A stretch of DNA of 64,000 bases from Nemopilema nomurai. Its lineage: Eukaryota; Cnidaria; Scyphozoa; Rhizostomeae; Rhizostomatidae. Position numbers and translations under genes: made by a program. Within the stretch, counting starts at the first letter, position 1. Every line of letters starts with the position of its first letter. Of the stretch, positions 24,401 to 36,324 are shown one piece after another. The stretch lies in contig ML133394.1 in NCBI GenBank assembly GCA_003864495.1, forward strand, positions 2,480,001-2,544,000, given 5' to 3'. Below the pieces are notes generated by a model. The model saw only the letters and a program-made list of their open reading frames with translations. It made no database searches and was not told the origin of the DNA.

Positions 24401-27400
24401 CGCAGAGCTGCAAAAAGTATCGGAGCGCCAGAACTACATTCCGAGAAATTGTTTTGGCTATGCAGAAGATTTTGAACAAAGCTTGATAATAAAAAAACTG
24501 TTCTGTGCATTTACAAAATTCAATCCTTGAACTTTTCACAGCAGAATGATCCTTGAAGTAAATATCTCCAGGTTGTAGAATGAATGAAATAAATAATTTG
24601 AAACATTTATCATAAATTACTACTCATTTTAAAAGTATTTCCAAAAAAACTTTCAAACGTCAAGTTTGATAATTACGTATTTTATTGGGATCGTTTTCCA
24701 GGCCCAATAAATTAGAAGCCCTCCGAAATGTTTGTCATGATCCCCACTTTCTCAGGTAGGAAAATAATTTTTGTAGCTTTTGAAATGCGTACCAATAAGG
24801 TTTGGAAATCAGCCAAGGCCTGCAGCGGGTGGTACGTTTCCGACAGTCCACTATAAGAAAAGGAAATTTTTGGTATTAAAGTCAACAAAGTCAAAAACAT
24901 AGGCACGGTATTACTACAAACGGAAGCTTATGTACTGTCTAGCAACACAAACCGATAAAATGTCATCCCTAAGTTGAATCAGCTTCTGGTTTGTCTTTTT
25001 TTACTCAAAACAGCGAGATTTTTTAAACGTCCTTCAAATTTAAATACGCGGTTCTCGTTAGAAGCCACAAAGCTTCAAATTAGTAAGGAGCTGACTGCTG
25101 ACTTTCTTCTTCTAACAGCTTGCTAAGTAAATCATAAATCGAAATGTTACTCTGTCCATCAGGACAACAACAATACTATTACAATTTCACGTCATAACTT
25201 CACGTTAAAGTCTTACTGAGAGGTAGATATAAAGAAACCGAAAATATAACATGGCCTAACTAAAAGTCAACTTTGACGTGTTTCATAGTTTGAGGTTTCA
25301 ATAGGAAAGAGGAGTTTTAGAAGAGATTACACACTTAACATTGTTTTTACATAAATAAAAAATTATCATTCTGATGAAAATAGAGATAATGGAAGCAAAA
25401 ACTGACAGTAAAGGGAAGCGATGACTTTAACTAAATTATTTGCTCCTGGCTTGGATCAGAGAACTTTTCTTTCCAAGTGCAATTGCGAAAAAGGCTATCA
25501 GTTCCTCTTGGGTGCAAAATGTATCTAGAAGGCGATATTTACTTTACGATTGGAACTGATGCCTCAGCAGCCATTTCTTCGAGGTCTGAATGACCATACA
25601 CTCGTGCAAAAATGATGTCGCTTAGGCGGGATAAGACCCTAGAAGAGAAGAAAAGTCATATGACAGAACAAAAACATAAGTATACTTTACCATTAAAAAT
25701 TAGAAAATGCATTCCTGTTGAAGTAAAGCGAGCCATTCAGTTCATTTATGAGCTGTTTAAAATGTTGAATGACTAGTGAGTGTTTGCTGTTTACATACTA
25801 AGAAACTTTAATTAGTTAGGAATACCTGTTTTTCATGATAGTCGCATAGGTAACATTCAGTACGCTGCCATACATTGCTTGTCTAGAATTAGAGAATATC
25901 GTAAAACGGAAAAGCAACTGCCAAGTGCCTGGCACCAAAGTACCTCGAAGTGTCTTTGATTGTCTCATTTACACCAAGGTGCATATCATCGGGGCTAAGG
26001 CAGATAGCATGGCCTCCCAGAACGCAGAAGCCTGCCGAGAGAAACAAACGTCAAGGAACTACTGTCATTGCAACATAACCTCGCTACACCATTTTACAAT
26101 TACGTAGGTAAAGCTTAGGTTGAACATTCGAATACTTAACAAATACCTTCCTGCTTATTAATGGACTAGAAATAAATCCATAATCAAAATAAATCTGATG
26201 AATGAGACTCTTTCTCATGCCCAAAGATGTCATCAATTTCTTCTGAATATATACACTTATGCGTTAGGAATACATTGAATACGGTTATTCAACTAACTTG
26301 CGATATGTAGAACAGTTTCTTCAGGCTATTAACAATGGACAAGCAAAGGATTTCTTTCCTTTAACACCTTCGTTTACCCCTATGTCTCCTGTGAGCCTCA
26401 ACTATTTTTATCTTAACGTGACTTGGACGCTATCCAAGCAGAAAACCTTATTAAAGCCTGGATTCCAAACTGTCATAAATACGTGAGAACCCTGCCTACC
26501 TCCCTCGGTGGATGTTCTTGTTCTTGTACTTCTCTTTTGGAATATCATGGCAAGTGTTTTTCCCAACAACGGCTGTAAAATCTACAACAAACAGTATTAA
26601 AGACACCAAGCTTAATGGACCGAAAAAAGAAGAGTAAACAAATAAGAATACATTGTCTCCGCTATTCTTATATAAGGGGTGGTTCTCTTTATTATGGAGT
26701 TAGTATTTCAATCCTAGTGTATTTTATATGAAGATCAATGTAGAATTGGTAACTGTTTTACCCGTTAGAGTAGTTTGACCTAAAATGGTCTTTTTTGCTA
26801 TCCTGCAAATAGATTTCTAACCTTTTGGCAGTTCAAAAATCAATTTTCAGAATTTTTGAATTGTTGTTTGAATTTTCACGATTGACTAATCTTGCCTTTT
26901 TAGAGGTATTTCATGATACTCTTTCAGGTCATGGGATCCAAATTCCCCAAATAGACTTTATGTCGTCATCACTTTCGAACTTTATACTCAAGACCCAAGA
27001 CCAATCATGTATATCAGACGACATGCTAAACTAGCAATTATTCTACTAAGTTAAAGAATCAATTTTTGTTGCTAAGCTAGTTGAAAGACAAGATATTCAA
27101 TAAAAACAATACACTTCTCTTTACAAAGTGCTTAGAAGAGGGTTCATTTTGGTACAGAGTTCAGAGGCACTAATACTTTTATAGTTAACTATATACTTGT
27201 TTTCTCATTTGCATACTTTTCGAGACTGAAGTTTTCCAGCACAGAAAGACAGGCTTATTCTTATATATCAAATCAGATTGTATCCCGTCGAAAGTCACAG
27301 GCATAATCAGTTAAAGGCGATGCGATAAAAAATGTTAAGATGTCAAAGAATTCAAAAGCAGAGAAGAGCAAATGATAAAATACAAACCGCATGAGTGCAT

Positions 27401-30137
27401 TCATAAATACTTTCAATAAGACAAGGAAAATATTTGAAGCCAAGGACCAAATTCATATTAAAATGAGGATCGAAACCAGAAAGATATTGCAAAGTAGAAA
27501 TCTTTTTAAAAACGTTAGTTCAAAAACAAATCTAATCCAGTTACGTAGCTCAGCAAGACAAGGAGGGATTACGGAAAAAATAAAGTGAGTTAGATGTGAT
27601 CGACCGATAAGCTGCTGATGGATGGCAGTTTCAACGGACATTAGTATTGATTATCCATGCAAATATGATTCCCTTATAATCAAAAAACTGACAAAGGAAC
27701 GAAGCAGTAAATACAGGCTTTAAAAATTTAAAAAATTAACAAGGACATACTTGCGCGGCCGATTCAGTTCTCGTCAATCATTATTCGATCAGTGGCGTTA
27801 CCAATGGAAGGCTGGGGATAGAGGCTGTTGAGGCAGGGGAAGCTCAATACCCCTAGATAAATTATTCTTTTCAAAAAGGGAAATTGAAGTACGCTCGAGT
27901 TATTTATTCTGAAGTTTTTTAACCAATTACACCATGCCTTCACCATCTTTTGATGCTAGCACTCAACCACTTAATCATCTTTACGTGCTATTAAACTCTT
28001 CTTCAAGTGAAAGGAAATTGGTCTTTTAAAGTAGTTCTGTCACTCTCTACAGACGGAAAATGAATATTTGCAATGGGACCCCTGGAATTGACGTTGCCAT
28101 GAGAGAAGTTCACAAGAACTGACTTGATTTCAAGACCCATGCCTCAACTACTTCCCATTAAAAAAAACAGTTATCGAGTTGTTTTACATTGACCTGCACT
28201 ATTAGGCTATATTTCAAGTCCCTCCCCCCCCCCCTGCCCCTTCAAACAGCTTCTTCAATAACTTAAGGGAATTATGAAAATAAATAATTCTTTTCCATTC
28301 ACACAAAAATGCACAAAATCTGACCTGAAATTTTTCAACCCTGTTTTTTAGTCTAGAAGTTCAGAAAAGGGCATTTTTAGCTTTATTCATAATACCTTTA
28401 TTCATAATGTACTCTTGGTAATCCCTAGAGATTTAAGCTTCATTGATTTTCATATAAAGCACTGTTCGAACTAATAGATGGGAAAAGCATACAGAATGTA
28501 GGACATATAAAGTAATTTCTTTTAAAATGTTAGTTTCTTGTAATTTGTTAGATGTGTCTAGGAAAAGTATCCTTCATCTCAAAAAAGAAGAAAGGCTACA
28601 AGGGTTATAATTCATTCTTATTGTAAAACCATGCAGGTCTGTAAAAAAAATTTTGATTGCAAAATAATTGAAGAGCTAGAATAACTCAAGAAAGCAAGAC
28701 AAGAAAAACTCCGAAACCAACCTCATTATTGCCCTTGATCCTGTGCTTCAGATCAAGTGCTGACCATAACAAGCTCTTTATTTCATCTCCACTGAAGTCT
28801 TTCAATGTTAAGAAATCCTTGCCAACTAAAGATGAGCTGCAGAGAAGTTTGAAAACGTTTCAGAGCATACTGAATTTAATCGAATTGTAGAGCAAATTAA
28901 AAGGCATTGTAAAAATGAATGAAAAATTGTTTGCAAAAAGTTACAAAGGAGGACTAATATTCTGTTATTCATTTGGGCAGTTTGTAAGACAATCTCTAGA
29001 ATGAAACATGTTTAAAGCTTTTTTTACCACCAACTATGGTGGAAGCTTTCACTAAATCAATACATCCACAAATTGCCCACTCTGTCATTAGCCACAGGCA
29101 AAATTGATTGGTACAAACTGGGAATATATGAAAGAATTCATTCCTTGGATGCTTATTAAGTTTACAAACCCTTCTTCACAAAAACCAATCTATATTAACT
29201 AACTGATTGGGGTTGGAAGAATCGAAACATACTTACCATGATTACCTAAAAATATCTCAAAAATTTATTTGCAAAGCATAATTTATAATGACATTTTGTT
29301 AAGTTACTTTGTAAATTAATACAAAACATCCACATAAGGATCATTCTTGGGATTTTTCTTGAAATTACCAAACTGCCAATGTAGTCATCTCTTTCTTTGA
29401 GCATCATCATATTCTGTATTGTAAAGATATCAATATTCAAAGCACACAAAATTAATCTAGTCCTTTTTTATTTTGATGGCCACTTCAAATTTAAACAAAG
29501 AATTAAAATGTCAACCCATCTTTCATTTCAGCTGACAGGAGCAGTCTTTTCGATTTAAATTATTCGGTACCAATCAAATCAGGGCCAAGGATTCCAGTGA
29601 TAACCTCAATTTCTTGAGAAATTGCTAATTTATTCTCCCAATTGAGTTTATCAGTCCAAAAATCCAAACGACTTCAAATAGCATTCCGTAACGTGCTTTG
29701 AAGTTCGGTAAAATAATTCAAACTTGCTAGGGACTTTTTCCGGTTCCGATATGAAGCTGGATGAGTTTATCCCGTTTGTTGTCATTTTTAGTGTAGTCAA
29801 CCCGATGTAAAATGGTAGTCGTTACGTATGTGTTGATTTAAATTCTTGTTTTACTGGTGATATAAATCTCGGTAAGTAAGTTCGTGTTGGGCCAATTAAA
29901 AAACATCAAGTGTTTTGGTACGAAATGATATTTAGGCCCATGGGCAATGATGAATCACTGTTCAGCATCTTGAAAAGAGCCCCCTCAAACGCTGCAAATT
30001 AGATACTTTGCTTTACTGCGAATATCTGAAATGTTCAAATATGATCACCTTCTCCTTGCTTGGCTGTCATCTTTAGTCAAACGTGATGACCCAAAGCATC
30101 TAGGAAGTAGTCTCACAGCACACGTTCTGATCAGCAT
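21378..30137 (-). CDS. OTC: Ornithine carbamoyltransferase, mitochondrial (11 exons, complete)
   Basis: Catalyses carbamoyl phosphate + L-ornithine to L-citrulline + phosphate in the mitochondrial matrix (urea cycle / arginine synthesis), working as a trimer. Exons in transcript order: 30049-30137, 28722-28836, 26500-26572, 25944-26031, 25543-25638, 24793-24850, 23943-24065, 23700-23753, 23210-23359, 22152-22289, 21378-21437; 1044 nt, 347 residues plus stop, close to the 354 of human OTC. All introns are GT-AG and phases agree. Motifs: Arg-rich presequence ([13 protein letters not shown]), carbamoyl-phosphate loop STRTR 83-87, YHPLQ 160-164, GDGNN 188-192, ornithine-side DTWISMG 256-262, and catalytic HCLPR 295-299 with Cys296. 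All key residues are intact, so the gene looks functional. The MEAF6 start lies 1.6 kb downstream on the same strand. A CRE palindrome lies 465 bases upstream of the start. Confidence 0.97.
22152..22289 (-). CDS. OTC: OTC exon 10, catalytic HCLP
   Basis: Residues 283-328, with [20 protein letters not shown] and ENRKWTVM. Cys296 of HCLP is the ornithine-binding cysteine. Confidence 0.98.
23210..23359 (-). CDS. OTC: OTC exon 9
   Basis: Residues 233-282, with [15 protein letters not shown], the loop that closes over ornithine. Donor GTATGA, acceptor GTTTTTAG. Confidence 0.97.
23700..23753 (-). CDS. OTC: OTC exon 8
   Basis: An 18-codon exon, [18 protein letters not shown], in phase 0 at both ends; continues the ATPK of exon 7 into the family ATPKGYE motif. 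Confidence 0.95.
23943..24065 (-). CDS. OTC: OTC exon 7
   Basis: Residues 174-214, including [20 protein letters not shown], the start of the ornithine-binding domain, in phase 0 at both ends. Confidence 0.97.
24793..24850 (-). CDS. OTC: OTC exon 6
   Basis: Completes Asn154 and encodes [19 protein letters not shown]. HPxQ contributes to carbamoyl phosphate binding. Confidence 0.96.
25543..25638 (-). CDS. OTC: OTC exon 5
   Basis: Residues 122-153 ([20 protein letters not shown] onward). The donor is GTAAAT after GTAAA; using the earlier GTAAAG would lose the conserved Asn154 and the phase. Confidence 0.95.
25944..26031 (-). CDS. OTC: OTC exon 4
   Basis: Residues 93-121, with [20 protein letters not shown]. 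Ends in phase 2 at GTACTT. Confidence 0.97.
26500..26572 (-). CDS. OTC: OTC exon 3, carbamoyl phosphate loop
   Basis: Residues 69-92 ([18 protein letters not shown] and on). The STRTR signature binds the phosphate of carbamoyl phosphate. Confidence 0.97.
28207..28230. repeat. Poly(C) tract
   Basis: A run of C in OTC intron 2; G-quadruplex potential on the minus (coding) strand. Confidence 0.8.
28722..28836 (-). CDS. OTC: OTC exon 2
   Basis: Residues 30-68, including [20 protein letters not shown], the start of the mature enzyme. Acceptor TTCTCTGCAG. An alternative AG 11 bases further in (CATCTTTAG) would break the phase with exon 1. Confidence 0.95.
30049..30137 (-). CDS. OTC: OTC exon 1, mitochondrial presequence
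   Basis: Residues 1-29 plus two bases. The N-terminus alternates Arg with hydrophobic residues and lacks acids until residue 23, typical of a matrix-targeting peptide. The donor GTGATC is weak, but the phase (2) fits exon 2. Confidence 0.8.
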
Positions 30138-31889
30138 GATGAGATCAAGTTGCAATTCTCTGAAGTCCGGAAAAAATTACCACGATTGGCCTGTCCTTTC
30201 CCACTGCGCAGGCGCTTCTACCGGAGGACATAGAATCGTACAAAAATTCCCACATTAAAAACCAGGAAAACCAAAGTCCAAAAATCTAGAAATCTAGAAA
30301 TCTAACGGCAATATCTTGTGAAAAACACAGTCCTATGCATAAAAAACAAGAATTAAGGAACCTTGAATCCACTTTGATCATGATCAAACAGAAATAAAGA
30401 ACTTCATATAGATCAACAAAAAAACAAATAAAAAACAGCGAATCTATTCTTGAACAGCAACCACAAAGAATCTAAGTTCATATTCTTGAAGTGAGATACT
30501 TGGACAAAACCAATACACTAGACACCGGACACTCAATTTCAGTTCACTCAGAACTATAGGCTTCTGGTAGAGTCACCATCATACTACCGTACATCATAAT
30601 GTGACGTCATCACTGGAAGCACAGCCTTCGCTGCCTTTTCCACAGAGAAAATGATCAGCCCTTTTAAACCAATTAGCTTTTAGTTGAAATGGGCAATTAA
30701 AAAATGCAATGACCTGGCATCGATGTTATGACGGATTCAATTGAAACTTTTTAAGCCGTTTGAGAAGCAGCACCTCATTTAAATGCAGATTTGGCAGGTG
30801 TAAACACAAGTTAAGTTGGACTGACCTGGTGTTCAAAGCTAAGCAAACAATCCTCGTAGCGCCAAATCAACCACTAACAGCACTTACACAAACAGTTGTT
30901 GGAAGGTAACACGATTAACAGGTCGTTGAAGTTTGAGCGATCAAAAGCCTCTACAACAAGAACAAGTAGCCGCTGAAAGAGTACCTTGCAAGGTAAGGCA
31001 AATGCGACTTCAGCGTTTTCAAGTTGATTCTATAAGGTTGATTCTGGCATAGCTGACACACAAATACAGTTGTCAATCGACATTTGACAACAGCATTTGT
31101 TGGGATGGCAGCTAATGCGAATTGAGGCTTGGCAAACAATGTGTGCAGCTGGTGTGCTTCTTATAGTGAAGAACTTGAAAAGGCACTTGAAAACCAGGTA
31201 GATCTGCATACATTTCGAACAAAATATTGCGCAAAAACAATAATTTCAATAATTTCGAAGCAAAGACGAAGGAGAACAACAAGTAGTCAGTAGTATCAAG
31301 GTGTCATGAACTGGCTTTGATGCCATTGGTTGTTTAGGAAGCAGTAAATGAAAGTATAAATGCTCGAATTTAAAGGGCAACATGGAAATATTGGCACGAA
31401 TTGCGTAAACAAATATTTCGTATGAAGAAACACTTTCGTATGAAGTCTTCCTCTCACTTATTCAAGATTATACTTGCACCATAATTTCTGAATAACTACA
31501 AACATCGAAATTTTAACTGTCAATTATTTAATTTTCACTTCTCAGAAAATGTGCGCTGCGTTTTCCCGGTAGGAGCTGATACAGAGGTCTTCCCCGACAA
31601 ATTTTGTTGGAACAATGAAGTCTTTAACTGTCTGCCTCATTTATCTTGCTCAAAGCAAATTCTAAATAAAGTCTATTATCAATGTATTGAGATTTTTTGG
31701 AAGTGATAGAGAGCATTTAACGAACAGGGGACTCAGAGCTCTATCGCTGCTACTATAAGGTTTCAAATCCCGTTCCTTTTCATTATTTTCAGCAGCATTT
31801 CACTAAATCTTTCGATTTTTTTGCGAATTTCGAGGCTATAGCTGTGGTTTTTGTTCGAGGCCCAACTAGTTTTTCAGCTTTCAAAATAA
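30138..31889. other. Upstream region of OTC, no gene seen
   Basis: OTC promoter side. No TATA box in a convincing place and no coding exon recognised. Confidence 0.4.
30602..30609. promoter_or_regulatory. CRE palindrome upstream of OTC
   Basis: A perfect TGACGTCA 465 bases upstream of the OTC ATG. The motif is seen; binding by CREB/ATF factors is only inferred. Confidence 0.35.
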
Positions 31890-32186
31890 ATTCCTATTGC
31901 TCTAGCAGAAAAAATCCCAATTCGCCGTTGCTGGTGTAATATATCAACGTACACCGTAGGACCTGGTATTGGACTAGCCTATTTTGAACAAGGCATTGCT
32001 TTTTCCAACCCGAGGCTTGGCTTGCACAATCTTAAAGCTAACACTGGTACGGTAGCTCTTATGTCTGGCCAATCTGATCTGGACAAAGGGTCATATGACC
32101 ATTATGTTGGGTCTCGCAGGAGGACTTTGTATGATATGCCAAAAAGTGGGGGGAGGTTATGGCCCTACCGATTCCTACATCAATAG
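31890..32186 (+). CDS. Unidentified open frame without early ATG
   Basis: A 98-codon frame from a TAA at 31887 to TAG 32184-32186, with the first ATG only at 32061. Composition is protein-like (for example VALMSGQSDLDKGSYDHYVG), but there is no domain match by eye and no clear acceptor. It could be a transposon remnant or an exon of an unknown gene. Confidence 0.2.
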   Translation: MPIALAEKIPIRRCWCNISTYTVGPGIGLAYFEQGIAFSNPRLGLHNLKANTGTVALMSGQSDLDKGSYDHYVGSRRRTLYDMPKSGGRLWPYRFLHQ

Positions 32187-32997
32187 TTCGAAAGAATCAA
32201 ATAAAGATACTCTGATGTCCAACGCATCTTACGAAAAGGTTTGCAATCGTTCACTTGTTTCTATGTAGAGGTCAACTCGTAATATATTAGTTAAGTTTGG
32301 ATATTTAAAGTTGTAAACACTTCTTAGATATTCTGTGTGATTCTTTTAAGAAATTTATTTCAAGTTATTAGAAAATAGAAAATGGACCCGAAACTTTGAC
32401 TACTATTGAGTCTGGTTTCAATTTAGTCGTTGCGATTGAAAGGCTGCCTGCGATGCATCGCCGATGCACAAATTGCTGATTGTAAATCACAGAAGAACAG
32501 TGACAGTAGAACATTACAAACACGATGGAGAGATGATGACAATTAGATATATTGCAGACTAGGCCGGAATTGATTAATCATCAGCCTTTCCATGGCAATT
32601 TTCAAAACGCTTTTCATTGGCTGTTCGTAGTCATGTGACTATGAGTACCAAAAGGGCCTGACGTCACATTCACAAGCAAAGCACGGGTGAGCAAAGTGTT
32701 TCGACAGGATAAAGTTTTTGAAGCACTTTGTTTGCGATGAAATTTTGTTTATACTTTTGTATCTTGCATTTAAAATTTGATTTTGAAAGTTGTTTGTTGA
32801 CATGAAGTGATAAAAAACACGCAGGGCTAGGCAGGAATTGTTTTACACCCAGAAGTTGGCTATGTGAGTCTAGGGTTTAGAGCCACTGTAAAAATGTAGA
32901 TTAAGAACAACCCAGCCTTGGATTTTCGCAAAATTAAGAACATTCAGCCTGAACATAAATTTACTGGCTCTTATAAAAAGAGCGATCATTCCAGGCT

Positions 32998-33146
32998 TTA
33001 GTCCGTTGGTATCTTTCCTGTGACACGATGCTCTTTCACCCGAATTCCATCTATGTACCTGTTTGTACTGTAAACACTCAAATACTTGAGTACATTGTCA
33101 ATTGTTATGCAGACATAGTTGTATAGCATCGGGTGAAGGCCGGAAG
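32998..33146 (-). CDS. Candidate terminal exon, unidentified
   Basis: Preceded by a good acceptor (TTTCTTCAAATGCAG) and open for 48 codons to TAA 32998-33000, with SGLHPMLYNYVCITIDNVLK followed by a basic stretch ending KIPTD. A GT at 33058 could also serve as a donor. No partner exon was located and no family recognised. Confidence 0.25.
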
Positions 33147-33853
33147 CTGCATTTGAAGAAAAATGATGAATTTTGCTTAGGTCTGTCAACAGTTTGCAAG
33201 TTGTACAAATCACCAACATGAAACTGTTAGCCTTTTGGGCTTACGTCAGCTCCAACAAAATCAACACCAATTTCGAAAGAAATACCTCACGCCGTTGCCT
33301 TCAGCTGACAAGAGGCAGAGCAAGAGCTGCGAGAGCGTGTTTGTGTATGTGCAGAGTGGTACCGAGGGACAGTAAAGTGCATTTCAAAAGCAAGGCCTTC
33401 GAGATCATGCTAGAAACAGCGTGTCAAACAGTCAAAGATTAGTAAGTTTCTCTAAACATATCTAACTGTGCGTCCAGTGCAATTTTTCAAGTCATTTTGA
33501 TGCATGTTCGCCTTTCCGATGACTTCTCTCAGTGGCTGCACTAGTCAGGGCCTCCGACGAAGGGGGCCGCTTGAATGGCCATGGTCCCCGCACTTTTTGT
33601 AAAACAATAGAGCTATTCTAAATATCTTTTGTTATGATTTTTAAAATCTTCCTTGGCCTCTCCACTTTCCAACCTGCGTCAGAGCCGTTGCTGGTATATG
33701 GTTTTATTTGTTCTCTCAGGTAAACGTTTTGAATAAGAAAATTCAGTTTAGCAATACCTTGCGCGCAATTCAAGTCATTTACGTCCGAAACTCCTGTTGG
33801 AAAGCGGAACAGTATTTCATGTTTCGCATCAGCTTAGCAGCGCTGTTTTCAAG
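33147..33853. other. Non-coding DNA
   Basis: No supported gene; a short TTG-initiated frame here has no features. Confidence 0.35.
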
Positions 33854-34256
33854 TACACGTTTTTTTTATATAGGGAACCACTCTATAAGGAACCTACATG
33901 TAGAAGGCCGAAATATATAAAGAACTTATACTACTAAAAACAAAATCCCTAAGGAACTTTTCGATTAGAAATTTTTTACAACTGCAAGCATCAAGAGCTA
34001 AAAAGCTCGTTCCATTCATTTTAGCCAATACACGCATAGATTGTTTGCTATTCGTGTGTCAAGTGCTTTATTGAGTAGTTTCCGCATAGTCTATATCGCC
34101 CCTCTCTTTATTAAGTGTTAAGGCTTGTTGATGTGCAGTGAAAATTGAGGAACTTTTAAGGAACTTTTGGTACTAAAATCTGATGACTTGAGGTCTACGA
34201 ATAAGGAACTTTGGAAACTAGGCCTTGTGGTAGGTTCCTTATAAAAAAAGCGTGTA
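33854..34256. mobile_element. TA-flanked MITE family A, copy 1
   Basis: About 403 bp. The left end starts TACACG and runs into a T-rich tract and TAGGGAACC; the right end is GGTTCCTTATAAAAAAAGCG then TGTA. If the outer TA pairs are the target duplication, the termini are CACGC/GCGTG, as in Tc1/mariner-type MITEs. The interior has several AAGGAACTTTT motifs and no coding capacity. Confidence 0.85.
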
Positions 34257-35880
34257 ATTTTTCAACATTTATTCTCCCAACACTGCTTATTGGTGTTTAG
34301 CCTCACTGCAAACATTGAAAACAGCCGGGCTGATTTGGTTTTTATGTCAAAGGATTGTTGCTAGGGCCCGAGCAAAAAGCATCACCCTCTGAGTTTCCTC
34401 GTCACTTATTCAGCATTTCTCTTACGCCTTCGACACCAGCTCTGCGAAAAGCTGTTCATTCTTAATAGGAGACCTGATGCCGTGATGACCAGACAGTAAG
34501 TACAAATTTCTAAAGGACTTTGGGAATTTTTCTTCAGAAAGCTGATAATCTTAAGAATTAGATAAAGTTTTAACGTTTTTGCTTTTGTGCACGAAGCTCA
34601 AAAATAGTTGTTTGAATTCTTCTGTTGTGATTAACGACTGTATGCTAGCACGCATTTGCTTAATTTAACTGATACTCAAAAAAGTTGTCCTTCAGGTGAA
34701 TTTATCGAAGCTCTGGGTTGGTTTAAAAAACCGTTCGGGGCAGGCATGCAGGATAGGAGCAGAGACACATAGTATCAGAGATTGATGTTGTTGGAATGAA
34801 TTATCATCTTGTTCTTCAGGAAAATGAAAAAGCAGCTAAAACATTAAATTATATTTTCATCTTAGGTATCTATAGACTTTTCGAGTCTTAAATTCAACTG
34901 CATTCAAATAACGTGCGAATGAAAAATTAAAATTCAATCCCTAAAGCAACGAATACCAGGCATCAAAAACCAAAATCAACCCACCCGTCCAAGTCAAGAC
35001 ATTGGAACGTGTAACCGCATTCTATAGTCCATATAATCTGCGTTGCCCTAATAACATTAATAACTCTAAACAAATTCGTCGCAAGGTTAGATTATAGACG
35101 TGATCATTTCGAACACATGTCTTGGGAAAGATCTTAATCCTTTCTCGATTTAAAGCGAGAGCAGATTCTAGTGTTTAAGGAAAATTAATTTTTTTGCATA
35201 AACTGCAGTTGTATTTGCTGCGAGTCTAATTTTCACGCGTAGCTCAAAAATTGGAAGGGTAAAGAGCTCTTTCTGTCAAAGAGTACGCCCTTGCCGACAT
35301 CGGGAAAGGGTGGTGGTTTGTGATTCTAGGCACTGACTTGTGAAAATTCGTGTGAAAATACTGACAATGTTTTCTTGCTATGCTGGTGCGAAAAACAGGT
35401 GAAAAATGAAATATACTTCAACCTATTATGATAATAATTGAAGTTACAGTAAATATATTGAATAAACATTGTCTACAGTTGTTTCGAACGCCTACAATCT
35501 TTTCATATTCAATAATATCGAATTAAATTACTCGTGGCTTATATACCGTGGTCTATGCTTATGTATGATAATAAAGGTGCTGAAAATTTTACATGAATAA
35601 CTTTATAACATATGACAATTCAGCTAGTCAGCTTTCCCTCCGAACAAAAATTGGACAGCTTACAGACATAAACCGGACAAGGTATTTCACTTCCATACTA
35701 AATAGGGTATCTGTTCACAAAAAGCTCTACGGCACGGAGTGCTCTGAAACCGAAACTATTTTCACTTCACTTTATTATAAGAACCACTTTGACGTGACCT
35801 GAACAAGCCCTGATATAAAAATTGGTTGCTGGAACGATAATTCCGGACAAAATTGTGAAGATAAAATGCAATTTTTGCAA
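34257..35880. other. Non-coding DNA between MITE copies 1 and 2
   Basis: No gene or further repeat recognised. Confidence 0.4.
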
Positions 35881-36324
35881 TACACGCTTTCTTTATAAGG
35901 AACCACTTTATAAGGAACCACTTTATAAGGAACCACTATATAAGGAACCTACATGCAGAAGGCCGAAATATTTAAAGAACGTATACTACTAAAAACGAAA
36001 TCGCTAAGGAACTTTCCGATGTGAAAATTCTTTATAACTGCAAACATCAAGAACTGAAAGGCTGGTTCCATTCATTTGCAGCCAGTACTTGCATAGATTG
36101 TTGGCTATTCGTGTGCCAAGTGCTTCATTGAGTAGTTTCCGCATAGGCTGTCTCGCCCCTCTCTCTATTAAGTGTTAAGGCTTATTGTAGTCAAAGCACC
36201 GAAAGTGAGAACTTAAGGAACTTTCAAGGAACTTTTGGTACTTAAATTTGATGATTTGAGGTCTACGAATAAGGAACTTTTGAAACTTGGCCTTGTGGTA
36301 GGTTCCTTATACAAAAAAGCGCAT
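35881..36324. mobile_element. TA-flanked MITE family A, copy 2
   Basis: Same family as copy 1, 444 bp. The extra length comes mostly from three to four tandem copies of an 18-bp unit, TATAAGGAACCACTT-type, in the left terminus (35894-35950). The right end is decayed (GCGCAT instead of GCGTGTA). Confidence 0.85.
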
